Below, in pieces: positions 34,347 to 45,001 of a DNA stretch of 64,000 bases. The notes under the pieces were generated by a model, which ran no database searches, was not told the origin of the DNA, and was given only the letters and a program-made list of their open reading frames with translations. A program made the position numbers and the translations under genes. The DNA is from Eretmocerus hayati (Eukaryota; Arthropoda; Insecta; Hymenoptera; Aphelinidae): the NCBI GenBank assembly GCA_029851415.1, contig CM056743.1, positions 122,294,305 through 122,358,304 of the forward strand, in the 5' to 3' direction. The first letter of the stretch is position 1. Each line of letters starts with the position of its first letter.

Positions 34347-35578
34347 TTGGTTTTGAGCCAATCAGAACTACCAGATTTTGAAGTAACTTTTTGGGTGCGG
34401 CCTTGTAAGTATGATTTTATCCACAGGAGTGCCGATCTCGAGAAGCCTAGATTTCGAAGTTTGCTCAACAGCTTTGATGGTGATATTGTGTCAAAGGCTT
34501 TACTGAAGTCAAAAAGCAGGAGCAAGGTGATCTTTTTCTTGTCAATACCTACTCGGATGTCATCGGTCAACTTTAGTAAAGCTGTCTGGGTGCTATGATG
34601 TTGTCTGAAACCAGTCTGGAAGCGATCTAATAATTTCTCAGACTTCAAAAACTCCGTGATTTGGTCGTGTGCGATTTTTTCCAAAACTTTGGCAAGGAAG
34701 CAAAGCAGCGCTATAGGACGGAAGTCCGAGACCGTCGATGGAGCGGTGGTCTTTTTTAATGCAATTAGCTGTGCCTGCTTTCAAGCTTCAGGAAATGCAC
34801 TATGAGCAAAAGAGGAGTTAAAAATATGTACAATAAGATCACCAATAGCCGGAAGAGCCTTCGCGATCACGCTTTGGGGTATCCCGTCTGCCCCACGGGC
34901 CTGTGAAGAGAAATGTTTAATAGCAAGGACTACATCACTGTAATTTGTGGGCTTGAACTTAAACCCCTCCTCTGAGGCCGAATTTATATCGTCCATTGCT
35001 TCGTCTATATTTTCGTGGAGCGAAACGGAAACTCCCGCAAAGTGAGCGTTCAACTCATCCGGTGTGAAACCATGAAGTTCCTCCTCTTTGCTTTTAGGCA
35101 GGAGGCCGAGGTTGCGCATTTCCTTCCAAATGTTCTTATGTTGATCAAGAGCGTCTGAGAGATGGTTTTGAAGAAAGGAGTTACGCTCTTGTTCCATGCG
35201 CAGGTCGACCTCTTCGCTAAGCCGGAAGTACTCACTTTGAAGCTCAGGACACTTTCGCTGGTTGCGTTGATTCCGCTCCCAGCGCCTGCGCGTCGCATCT
35301 CGCTTATCCATGAGTACCTTCAACTCAGGACCAATCCAAGGAGCATCATTTTTTCGCGGGTTGATAGTTTTTTCCGGCGCTAATTCATCTATAACAGTCT
35401 TCAAGTTCTCATTTAAGCAGTGAATTGCGTCTTCCAAGCTGATTTCAGCATTTTCAAGAGCTGTCCAGTCGCAGCGAAGCAGACGGTCATTCAGCATCTC
35501 CGGAGTGATGTTACGAAAATCCCTATAAGTGAAGGTATTTTTTGGCGGAGTGGGAGTAAAGACGTTGATGGTGATAAC
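34347..35578 (-). pseudogene. LINE reverse transcriptase, N-terminal half
   Basis: Reading down from 35,578 the protein includes a pre-RT region (NDAPWIGPELKVLMDKRD, as in many LINEs) and then RT block HFSSQARGADGIPQSVIAKA. A single in-frame TGA at 34,781-34,783 follows FPEA, where a Trp codon is expected from the family pattern. The frame continues as KQAQLIALKKTTAPS, TGFRQHHSTQTALLKL and LLFDFSKAFDTISP, the last holding the first catalytic aspartate. It stops at the Foldback target site at 34,347-34,355. The endonuclease is missing. Confidence 0.83.
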
Positions 35579-35581
35579 ATA

Positions 35582-35736
35582 GGCGAAGATACGCCCGGTG
35601 AACTTGACAAATTTTTCCGTTTGCGAGCATATCAAGCAGACTGAGACTGTTACTGTTTTGCTGACACCGAACTTCAGTCTGCTCGATATGCTCGCAAACG
35701 GAAAAATTTGTCAAGTTCGCTGTGCGTATCTTCGCC
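35582..35736. mobile_element. TA-target hairpin MITE, GGCGAAGATACGC ends
   Basis: A near-perfect palindrome flanked by TA (35,580-35,581 and 35,737-35,738). The arms contain GGCGAAGATACGC, AACTTGACAAATTTTTCCG and TTTGCGAGCATAT, with a loop of about 30 nt near 35,647-35,678. It marks the 5' limit of the LINE remnant. Whether LINE sequence resumes beyond 35,738 is unclear. Confidence 0.8.
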
Positions 35737-35738
35737 TA

Positions 35739-36686
35739 TTTTTCGCTAGAAGATCTCTGCGACAGCTGGAAAGTGGACCACCTAATACGGCAGCTTGTGA
35801 AAATTGAGACTTCAGATGAGTATTCTCCATCGTGAAAAATAACTTTGAATGTATTTAAAGTGATGCTTCGACGGCGGCTTAACCTGCAAAGTTTGTTGTT
35901 CTTTGAGACCTCGTTATTTGAATGTCCCATGCGCGCTTCGAGAATGATCTGTACAGTAGAATCAATCCTTTGTAAATCATTGTGTTACTCTGTGAAAAAT
36001 TTTGTCCCACAGCTCATCGCAATCCATCAGACGCGTGTCAATGACGGGTCTTTCAATCGATCGACGAACCCCATTGACCATGCCGTTTGCTACTCGAGGA
36101 CGGCCTTTACCTCGCGCTGCATCCTATTCTCAACCGCTGATCTATCCGCCGAGCCCAGCTCCTGTGCAGAATTTCTGCAGGGCAGTCTCGATGTTGAGCT
36201 TGATGGAGCTCTTGAGTGAAGCAATCGTCATTTGGCCGTGTGCAAGGGAAGATAAAGGCTTCGCAACGGGCTAAAAAATTCGCGAAAATTCTTCTCCACG
36301 ATCTCTCCAACAGACGATGCACGTGGGTAACAGTCCGACTTCGGCCGTGCGGATCAGGTGACGAGTCAACGATGAGCAAGTGTGGTGAAAACCATTTCCC
36401 CAAAATTCTACAGATAGTGGTGGTTTTGCTCAAATATTTCTACCGCGCAAATCTGCCCATCAGGTGAAACAGCTACTAAAAATCGTGCTCAGAGTCGTTC
36501 AAAAACGCAAAAAATCCTTTCCGGGCGTTGATTTTATACGTCAAACAATTTCGTACTGAGGGCATATAGACTTTCTATATTACCAAAAACATATATGAAT
36601 TATATATCGGAATCGGATATAGATTCTGTATATGATCTACATAGATTTTTTTCACTTGGGTGGCCGTAATGTGGAGAACGCCTCTG
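35739..36686. other. No gene recognised
   Basis: Overlapping ORFs of 64-124 codons occur on both strands at 35,736-36,470, and the sequence is less AT-rich than its surroundings. The longest frames gave no recognisable domain. It could be an old degraded element. Confidence 0.35.
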
Positions 36687-36690
36687 TTAA

Positions 36691-37089
36691 GAGTGCTCCC
36701 TAGCTGTTTTCAGCGCCATCTCGCGGTCAAAACGGTTTATTGTAACTAATTATTAATTGGCCGAACAACTTTGAGTGAATAGCGATGCACATCCACTCAT
36801 CTGCAAATGTTACAAAAAGTTCCATTGAGATTGGTGCAAACTTGAGCGAGTATAGTTGCAACAAACATTTCTGACGATTTTCAAAACTAGTACAACTTTT
36901 GCTGCAACTATTCTCGCTCAATTTTGCACCAATCTCAATGGAACTTTTTTTAAAATTTGCTGATGAATTACCCGCACTGGGTCTGCATCGCTTATCACTC
37001 AAAACTCATCGGTTGATTGATTATTCCCAATAAACCAGTTTGACCGTGAGATGGCGCCACCACTATTTCAAAAAAGTTGGGTAGCACTC
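36691..37089. mobile_element. TTAA-target palindromic MITE, GAGTGCT ends
   Basis: Flanked by TTAA at 36,687-36,690 and 37,090-37,093, with GAGTGCTCCCTA and TAGCACTC termini. The arms pair through GCGCCATCTCGCGGTCAAA, GAGTGATA(A)GCGATGCA-type sequence, and AAAAAGTTCCATTGAGATTG then GTGCAAA, to a centre near 36,890. Non-coding. Confidence 0.75.
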
Positions 37090-37093
37090 TTAA

Positions 37094-38320
37094 GTCGAGA
37101 AAATTATACAGACTTAGTGATGAGTTGTCTGAGTAATTCTGGACGTTTATCCAAAAGATAGACATTTTCCGACTGACATATTTTCGGTGGATTATTGAAA
37201 ACCTCATATCATTTGAGATTCAGCTTTGAATTTTGTCACAATACTCCGATGGAAAAGTTTTTCTCGTGAAAGAGAACTCACTCCCATGTATTGATGAACC
37301 ATCAACAATGGTTACGAGTAGACTTCACGACTGCAGAATAGGGAAAATAGAATCGAGAAAAGAAGCACAGAGAGAGGGATGAGAGAACAAGTATAGCCAG
37401 AGCACAGTGAGCTTGCTAAGCAACATAAGTCGCTGCACTAGACCATGCTGGATCTAATTACCTGGGAGAGGTTATATTTACATTGGCGAGGTCTCGGTAG
37501 AAAAAAAGAAGATAGCCGAGAGGTGGTGCATCGCACTTCGACCGTTGAGGCAAGGCAGGGGCAGCAGCGTGCAAACTAAAGGGTTGCAACAACAACCAGC
37601 GCTCGTCCGGCCTCTCTTTTTTTCTCCATCTTTTTCCTCTTGCCCGACCCACTTCCGCAATCTTTTCTGTCTCTTTCTCTTGAATTTTCTCTACCACCCC
37701 GCGCCGTCGTCGTCGAGCCTCATCCCTCGCCCGTTCTGCACGTTTTATTATGTACCACGTATGCCGAGCTTCGTCAGCTTTCGAGCTCTGATATGCTATA
37801 TGCGCCGCACAAGCGCACGTGCGCTTAGCTTTTCTTGGCGCTTTTACATTGGTATATCTCTGCAGCGCGAGTATAGTCCCCGCTGGCTCGGATTAGCCTC
37901 CCTGGGAGCATCGCCTCTAGCATTCTGCCGACGAGGACACGCTGGAAGGATCTGCAAGGGATGACAGTCTTCTTGACGTTAGTAGCATAAGACTACTTTG
38001 TGTACCGAAACTCGACATTTTATCCATAGGCAGATTTATATACAGGGCTACGAAATTCTCGTCGTCAGGAAATCCAGTACTTCTGGGAGGTTCAGGTTAG
38101 AATTCTTAGGGCAAAGAATAGCAGACGGTTTCTTTGCCGAAATTTTGTGCCATGCTGAGACGGAAACGGGGAATTTGTTGTGATTGTCGCCCTGTTACTG
38201 AGATATGGCCATACTTAGATCTCCACAGAATATTTTAATGCGATTCAAACGAGAGACTGCCAAAAACTCCACCCTATTGAGGAATCAATTCATATGCAAA
38301 TAATTTCATCCCACAAAATT
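37094..38320. other. No gene recognised
   Basis: A CpG-containing, pyrimidine-rich stretch (about 37,600-37,760) lies among unassigned sequence. No splice-flanked exon was recognised. Confidence 0.35.
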
Positions 38321-38880
38321 ACACTGTAAAAAATTGGTTGACTTCCAACCAAATTGGTCAATCACTGTGGAAATTCAACTTCTGATTACATACCAGATTC
38401 AACCAATTGGTTAAAAATTGAACCAGTTGGTTCAAATACCACCAAATTCAAACACTGGTTCACAGTTATCACAGCGATTATGGGAGTGAAAATGGGATCC
38501 ATGAGACTGAATGGTGGTTTCCGTGTGACATTATTGGGTTAAGAAAACGAGTTTTTTAATGTTTTTTCATTAACAGATACGAAAAATATCATAATGAAAT
38601 CGGCTCTGCATCTCCGGCGCGCGAGCCTTTTAAGGAATTTAGGTCAAGCAATGTTTTCGCGATTTAGTATACGGATTGGTGACCGTTCGGCTGTTGCTAT
38701 CACGCTTAGCTCGCGCAAAGAATTCGCCAACTCTTTCATTGAGTCTAATACGGGACCCATACGTTTCCTAGGACAATCAGGATGAAACGTTTGAGCGAGC
38801 CGCGTTGTTTTGATAGTAGCAACGTGACCTTGCCGTTTTTATGTACACTCGCGTATACATAACAAAACAGCTCGTCCACT
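38321..38880. repeat. Half element with ACACTGTAAAAAATT end and AACCAATTGGTT motifs
   Basis: TACACTGTAAAAAATTGG at 38,320 resembles the ends of the neighbouring TA-target MITE, but no matching right end was seen. Several AACCAATTGGTT-like palindromic words occur at 38,325-38,460. The rest to 38,880 is unassigned. Confidence 0.35.
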
Positions 38881-38881
38881 A

Positions 38882-39645
38882 CACTGTAAAAAATCCTGGA
38901 GGATTTCACAGTGCTGAGCACTGGAAATTTTGAGACCATCGCTGAGCACTGTGAATTGACAGAACTGAGCGATGTAAAAAAACAACGCTGAGTGTTGTTA
39001 TTTACACTGCTGAGCTTCGAAACCAGTTCAGAACGAGATTCACAGTGCTCAGCGATGGTCTCAAAATTTCCAGCGCTCGGTGTTGTGATGCCACGGCTGG
39101 AGCTGCGACGACACAGCGCTGGGCGTTGTGAATCTACGCGAGTGCCTCAAGGCCGTGCAACGCTGTCTGCTAGAGCCTCAATTAGACTCCAGAATTTTGC
39201 TTGCTGTATCTGAAATGAATTCGTTGAGAATGATATTCTTCTAGTGTAAAATCCTCCCGAATTTACTGATTCCAATGAGCTCATGCACATTGCGGTACGT
39301 AAAATATAATTCTCGATATTCTTGCAACAGCGGAGACATAGCATTGCGGTTATGATGGGTAGCCCCGCCGTAGGAAGAATATCGAGAGTTATATCGTGCG
39401 CACCGCAATGTGCATGAGCTTATCGGAATTAGTAGATTCGGAAGGATTATGGTATAGACTGATATCACTCTCAACAGAATTCTTTTAGGTGCAGCAAGCC
39501 AGATTTGAAAGTCAACCGGAGGCAACAGCAGACGACACTTACGATCTAGCCTTGAATATCACAGCGCTGGGCGCTGTGAATTGAGTGAATCGCGCGACTT
39601 GGAAATCCAGCGCGCGCTGGAAATCCTCCAGGATTTTTTACAGTG
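38882..39645. mobile_element. TA-target MITE, CACTGTAAAAAATCCTGGAGG ends
   Basis: Perfect inverted ends of at least 24 bp (CACTGTAAAAAATCCTGGAG then GATTTC) are flanked by TA at 38,880-38,881 and 39,646-39,647. The interior carries repeated GCTGAGCACTG and GCGCTGGGCGTTGTGAAT words that form many small hairpins. A smaller inverted element sits inside at about 39,248-39,450. Confidence 0.82.
39248..39450. mobile_element. Hairpin MITE nested in the 38,882 element
   Basis: AATCCTCCCGAATTTACTGA at the left pairs with its imperfect complement ending near 39,449. The arms continue through ATGAGCTCATGCACATTGCG and TCTCGATATTCTT. The loop near 39,330-39,365 is GC-richer. Non-coding. Confidence 0.65.
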
Positions 39646-39651
39646 TACACG

Positions 39652-39653
<2 letters not shown>

Positions 39654-39688
<35 letters not shown>

Positions 39689-39705
39689 ACGCGCGCGCGC
39701 GCGCT
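39654..39705. repeat. (CA)n followed by (GC)n alternating tract
   Basis: About 16 CA dinucleotides, CCCAC, then about seven GC dinucleotides: 50 bp of nearly continuous purine-pyrimidine alternation. It begins a few bases beyond the end of the 38,882 MITE. Confidence 0.9.
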
Positions 39706-42175
39706 GTCCGCGAGGCGAAGGATTAGCATTGCGCGCGGAGAAACATCCCAAACATTCGAGCCCTCGTGTAAACTAAATGAATGGGCACGGGTCCCTATTT
39801 TTGGCAAGAATGAAGATTAAGATAACATCTAAGTGAATGACATATTGATTTTTCAGCGAGTCTCTAATATAAAGAGTTGTCAAATCATTCATGAGAACGG
39901 CCCAAAAGACGCCTTCTGCTGCGCCGTTCTTATGCTTCTCGTGTTATCACGAGCTCGATCCAGGGTCCAGGCATTTTTCTCACGATGTTAGTGAAATGCA
40001 TTCTCTCTTTCATTAACATCTCGACGATCAAACCCCAATCGATAATTTCTCATACAAAATGGCCTCAAATCTGGGGTCCAAGAACAGAAAAATAAAAAAA
40101 TAGTCCTCCAATGCCGATTTACGAATTAAATATCATAACTTTTGATTCTTTCTCATTTCTAATCATACAGTGACAAACTCAGTAGAGCATCCAAGCGTTG
40201 CCACAAAAATCGACCAAGGTTGCGTCCACGTAGTTTTTCATCTCATTCCAAAGAGACTAAGGCAACTGTCCCTTGTATGGCACACCTCGACCTGAAAGCA
40301 CGAGACAATTCATCGATTTTTCGACGAGGGTTCTTAAAATATGCCAGTTTCTCTTCTGATATGGTTGAGAAGTGGCACAAAGATTCAAATAAATCAAATA
40401 TTATCTTTAGAAAAGTTGAGATTAATTTTGTATTAATCAAAAATAGTGGCAGAGAGCAGGTCCCGATTATGGGACAGAATGCTCGACCCATGCACGTGCT
40501 GTCTCACGCCCGATGTCCGTATCAAGGGACACCAAAAATACCAGGCATTTGAGTGTTTTTGATGTTTACCTAAGATTTTTTCACGTATTTCCAATGTGAT
40601 TCGAGACGCTGAATCGATTGAGCGTGGTCGTTATCGTCTAAAGCTTGACGTTTCATTGTTATAAACAACTTGAAGTGTAAATTACGGATTTTCGCAAAAG
40701 CACAAAATTTTTTCCAATAACGGTCCTCACAAGTTCCCCGGAAAATCTAAGCGGGAACCAAAAAACAGGGAAATTAGTCAGCCAAGTACTTTTTGCCTCA
40801 TGAGAGTTCATTGTGAGCGCATGGTAACAGTTTTGGCTAGTTTTTTGGTTATACCGCTTGGGTTTTGGGTTTTTCGAGGAACTTGTCTTAGTAAGTTGGG
40901 AACAGGCGTCAATTTACTCGAATTCTAACCAATTGTACATACAAAGAACTTTTAGAACAAAATTATGGATAATTCTAAGTTATTGAGTGATGCATGTAGA
41001 ATATACATTCTTCACATAAAAAACTAAAGACATGCTCAGAAATCTGTCTCTGCGACTAATATTTTTCCATTCATCATAGTCTGATTGTTATTGATATGTG
41101 TCCATCTCACATTGCAATTTTATCCCAAAATTGGTATTGGTATGGTTCAGATTTATGCACTTAAGCTGATCTTCCTTACAATCAAAGCTTGAGAAATGAA
41201 TTCTTTGAATTTCAGTGATGAATTACTTTGACAAACTTGAAATGAAGCTTTTGAAGAATGTCTTTGGCAAAGGTCATTCTTCAGATGTAGTAATACTTGA
41301 AATGATCACTCGTAAAAAATCAGTTTTAGAGTATTCAGTGCCTCAAATGCCATTATTTCTGAGATATCTATAGAGAGTGGCGGGTCAGAGAGTGATTCCT
41401 GCTCACTATGTTTAAAAGTTTTTTTTCTTTTTACTTGTTCAAAAGTTCATGGTCTCTTCAATTTATGCATCACAAAGGTCTCAGCATAAGTAGCAAGAGC
41501 GTAAAGCCCCATTGGTGTTCGGCGTACAAATAAGGTTGAATGTTTTGACTGAAATATCTTGACAACATCAACATATCAAACTCAAAGAATATGCTAGAAG
41601 TTTATTGTAGTGAAAAGATACCTACTTTTGCTTATGAATGAAATTCCAATGACTAATTCATCATAGAACTCAGCAAATCTCAGAATGTATGAGCAGTACT
41701 TCTTTACTCTATAACGAAGAATACCCATAAATCCTCTTGTTTAGAATGAGTCTCTTGCAACAAGCACTCTCACAATTGACAAAATACTCATGAATTGGAA
41801 ATATTATTGGTTTCAACGATTTCATATGCACAAGCCTCAGGGACTAACTTGGGGCAGAGACAGTATAACTTTTTCATGCTGTTACATGAACCCAAGAATT
41901 TCAATCATTTGACTCAGAAATATCAGAGGGTAATTGAACCTCACAATGGAAGAGATCATATGATCTCTAGTATATTACTTATTCACTTTATTTGCCCTGG
42001 AATGGCCTGAACAAAAGGCTGAAGGATGTGTGGTGCATTGGTACATCAAAAACACATCCTCCGTCGAAGGCCAAAACAGCTAATCTAATGTTCGCACTCT
42101 CACAAACTTTGATCCTTGCATTTCCTGCTTCTGAAGAAATACATTATTCGCAATCATGTGCGTAAAGTTATTGCG
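39706..42175. other. No gene recognised
   Basis: AT-rich unique-looking sequence. Short ORFs only, and no large repeats were found. Confidence 0.4.
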
Positions 42176-42227
42176 TAAAGACCATTTTTTCGGTGCGTAA
42201 GGGAAAACTTTACGCACGTCGAATTGC

Positions 42228-42419
42228 GAAAAATATCGTACGAAACGACTTCGATACTGTACGCACTGTCGGAAACTTCACACTCTCGAGTATACTTTAC
42301 GCACTGCACTTGCTAACGCGCGTGCGTAAGAAATCTCAACAGTGCGTAAAGTTGTCACCCTCGTGCGTAAAATTTTCCGGCAGTGCGTAAAGAATCGAAG
42401 TCGTTTCGTAATATACTAC
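42228..42419. repeat. Palindromic element with GTGCGTAAAGT motifs (copy G)
   Basis: TACGAAACGACTTCGAT at the left is inverted at the right, where the outer tip reads GTAGTATATTACG (complement). The interior holds several GTGCGTAAA(G) words in both orientations and CACTGCCGGAAAA-like inverted segments. Similar words extend to the left, at about 42,160-42,215. Confidence 0.6.
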
Positions 42420-43178
42420 ATCGCCACCATTTTGGAATTATGTGGCTGTATCCATAGCTGTCAAGAAAAATGTACAAAACACAAGTATTCCATGCAGAAC
42501 TAGGTGATTTTGAGGTTATGAGGGCAGACATAGATCATGATTATATTAGCTTGTTATAATAAGTTATTCGACTTAACGCTGGCTTCATAATTGGTCCAAA
42601 GCTTGTTCAAATAATTTTTTGTTAAAAAATATCACACAAACGTTGCAAAAACCCTCGTACAAAGTGTTTCACTTGCTGGGTACAAATGCACTAGGGAAAT
42701 GAGACATCGCTCTAGCTCTCTCATTACTACGGACATCTCAGCCCCCGCAGTACGTGAAATGAAACACCGTTATATTTAAAAAATCTCACTGAAACGAAGC
42801 TCAAATCTATCAGATATACGATGAATGGTGCCTTATCAACCATTTTCAGGCATTTCTGCATGGATATCAATCGACTACTCCGTGTACTAAGGATAGTTCA
42901 TCGAGCATTCTCATACCCCATGAAGGGTCATCGCGTACGTGAGCGATGACCAGCTGCAAACTCAATTATTAAATTGAATAATCGTTCTAGAATTGTGAAT
43001 CTTCTCCGAGATAGTTCGCCAATATCAATAGTTGACCTCGAACTTGTTATCCAGTGACGAAGTGTAATAGTTTTCAGGAAAAATCGATTTTCATCAAGTG
43101 TTCAATATATACGTACAGTGTGCCATATATAGGGACATCTATTTTACATGGATTCTCGATCAACATTCCCATTTTGCA

Positions 43179-43462
43179 AAATAGTACATTAAGTAACAAG
43201 GGCGCAAAGTACCTTTACGCCCGAGTTCCCGAAATGAGTGCGTAAAAGTGAACTTTGCGCACAGTTGTAACTTCTGCGACGTGAGCAAAGTGTTTTGCGC
43301 TGTGCGCAAAATAGCTTTACGCACAGCCCAGAAAACTTTGCGCACGGCGAAGCGTGCGCAAAGTTACAACTGTGCGCAAAGTTTCACTTTTACGCACGAA
43401 ATTTCGGGAACGAGAGCGGAAAAGTTGCGCCCGTGTTGCTTACTATACTTTTTGATATTGGT
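43179..43462. repeat. Palindromic element, AAAATAGTACATTAAG end (copy D)
   Basis: The left end is CAAAATAGTACATTAAGTAA then CAAGGGCGCAAAG. The right end is the complement of TCAAAAAGTATAGTAAGCAA then CACGGGCGCAAC. The arms include GTGCGTAAAAGTGAA and CTTTGCGCACAGTTGTAAC in inverted order. Its ends are the closest match to those around the recombinase gene. A GGGGGCGGAGCCCC segment follows at about 43,530. Confidence 0.7.
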
Positions 43463-44234
43463 GCGGAAAGTTGTTCCCCGCGGTCTATACCCTGAAGGTC
43501 GGGGGAAGTAAGGGCGTGGGCGGGGTGCAGGGGGCGGAGCCCCAACTGAAAAAAAATTCTGAAAATCATGAAAAAATCTCCCCATAATAAATCATATTTT
43601 ATCGCATCGCTAAAAAATTTTGATTTCAACTTTCAGGAGTACTAATAGTAGACCAATATAAGATATGCGAGTACTCCCACTAAAAAAGTATTACCATCAG
43701 TATCAAACGAGAAGTTTGTATGATGGGAAAATTTATTTTAAAGGAAGCTTTATCATCAAATTTCATGGCAAAAGATTTTGAGTCCTTTGAATATTTGGCA
43801 ACAGAATCTTATTGTCAAACATTAGGAAAAAATTCGTGGATGTAGAATCCTTTGAGTCTTTGCATGCGTGGACCATTCTGACTGGAAAATATGGATATAT
43901 TAGGAGAGAAATATTCAGAATTACCGAACAGGCATCAACAATCAAAGTTGAAACACTATATCAGTACGTTACTTGGATAGAATTTGGAAGTGAAATACCC
44001 AAGAAACTTTCAGAATTTTATTGACAAATGGGTGAAAGTTTTGAGTAATTAGTAAGTTTCAAGTGAAAAATGAGAACTATTCTCCAGGGAATGGTCGACA
44101 TCAACCATATCGTGTTGATTATCCTAGAAAAGCTCACATTTCCATCTGAGTCAGTACTTAGTTATTTTAATCAATTATTAGACACGAACAATAGATTCAA
44201 TGTTATTGTACATATACTCCCATTTTATGAGGCA
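43463..44234. other. No gene recognised
   Basis: AT-rich sequence with short ORFs between two palindrome clusters. Confidence 0.4.
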
Positions 44235-44464
44235 TCATGTTTGAATGTTTGAGCTTTGTTGAGTATGAAAAACTTTCCTACATTGTGGCAACACACAACT
44301 TTGCACACTAATAAGCGAACTTTGCGCACGATCGTAACAACTTTGCGCACGATTTCAAACTTTGCGCACTGAAAATCGTGCGTAAAAAAGAATTCGCTCA
44401 ACTTTGCGCACCGCACACTCACCCGCGAAGTAACTTTTCGGCACAACTTTACGCACACAATATC
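44235..44464. repeat. Array of CTTTGCGCAC motifs
   Basis: At least five AACTTTGCGCAC or ACTTTACGCAC words in one orientation and GTGCGTAAA in the other, spaced at 15-60 bp, immediately before the left end of the recombinase element. The same words occur on its far side at 48,240-48,280. Confidence 0.6.
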
Positions 44465-44491
44465 AAAATAGTACATTTCGATACAAGGGCG

Positions 44492-44632
44492 TAATAGTAT
44501 ATTATGCGTCAAGTGCTGGAAACTGCGTGTTTTCCGCGGCGAGTGCCCGGACGTCGGCGAAGCCGACGTCCGGCACGAGTTCCGCGGAAAAAAACGCAGT
44601 GTCCAGCACGAGTCGCATATGCTACTTTATAT
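44492..44632. repeat. Strong GC hairpin upstream of the recombinase gene
   Basis: The apex is GGACGTCGGC, a GAA loop, then GCCGACGTCC, a perfect 10-bp stem. It extends outward through GAGTGCC/GGCACGAGT, TTCCGCGG/CCGCGGAA, CTGCG/CGCAG and GTGCTGG/CCAGCAC, to TAGTATATTATGCGTC at the left and the complement of TATAAAGTAGCATATGCGAC at the right. Arms of about 60 bp surround a 3-nt loop. A position 370 bp before the start codon would allow a role as recombination site or regulator, which is inference. Confidence 0.75.
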
Positions 44633-45001
44633 CGCGAGTGCTCCACCCTTTGCCATTTGTTAATTTTTGTCGTTATCGCGATTTATTTGCCTGTTATCTT
44701 TCAGTGTTTGTTGCTGTTCGAACTTTTTGTGTTTAGTTTCTTACGCGTGTAGTATACACGTATCGACCTGGAAACTTTCCCCAGATACATGTGGGTTTAC
44801 GGGTTGTGACTTGGAAATTTTCCCTATGTTTATTATTCCATGCAATCATTTGTTTTTGTTGATGCTGTTAACCTCTTCATGATCCGATTGACGTTTTTTT
44901 CGGTGGCTGTTGCGTGTAATTTTTGCTCGTGTTCTGGTTGTTACTTGATTCTTTATTTATTTATTATATTTTGAATTCTCAATGGTATCGTATGATATGT
45001 C

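Larger units (their letters stand above)
27524..35578 (-). mobile_element. Degenerate CR1/Jockey-like LINE split by a Foldback-like element
   Basis: LINE sequence occupies 27,524-28,853 (3' half) and 34,347-35,578 (5' half) on the minus strand. The interval 28,854-34,346 is a foreign insertion. The 5' side is truncated at about 35,578, where a hairpin MITE begins, so the endonuclease domain is absent. The minus-strand 3' sequence (27,524-27,858) is AT-rich with AATAAA near its end. Clade assignment rests on RT motifs and the short-repeat 3' tail and is approximate. Confidence 0.78.

Noticed and set aside
35845..36467. Overlapping ORFs of 83-124 codons on both strands as a gene
   Set aside because: No recognisable domain and no splice signals; ORFs in several frames at once suggest chance openness.
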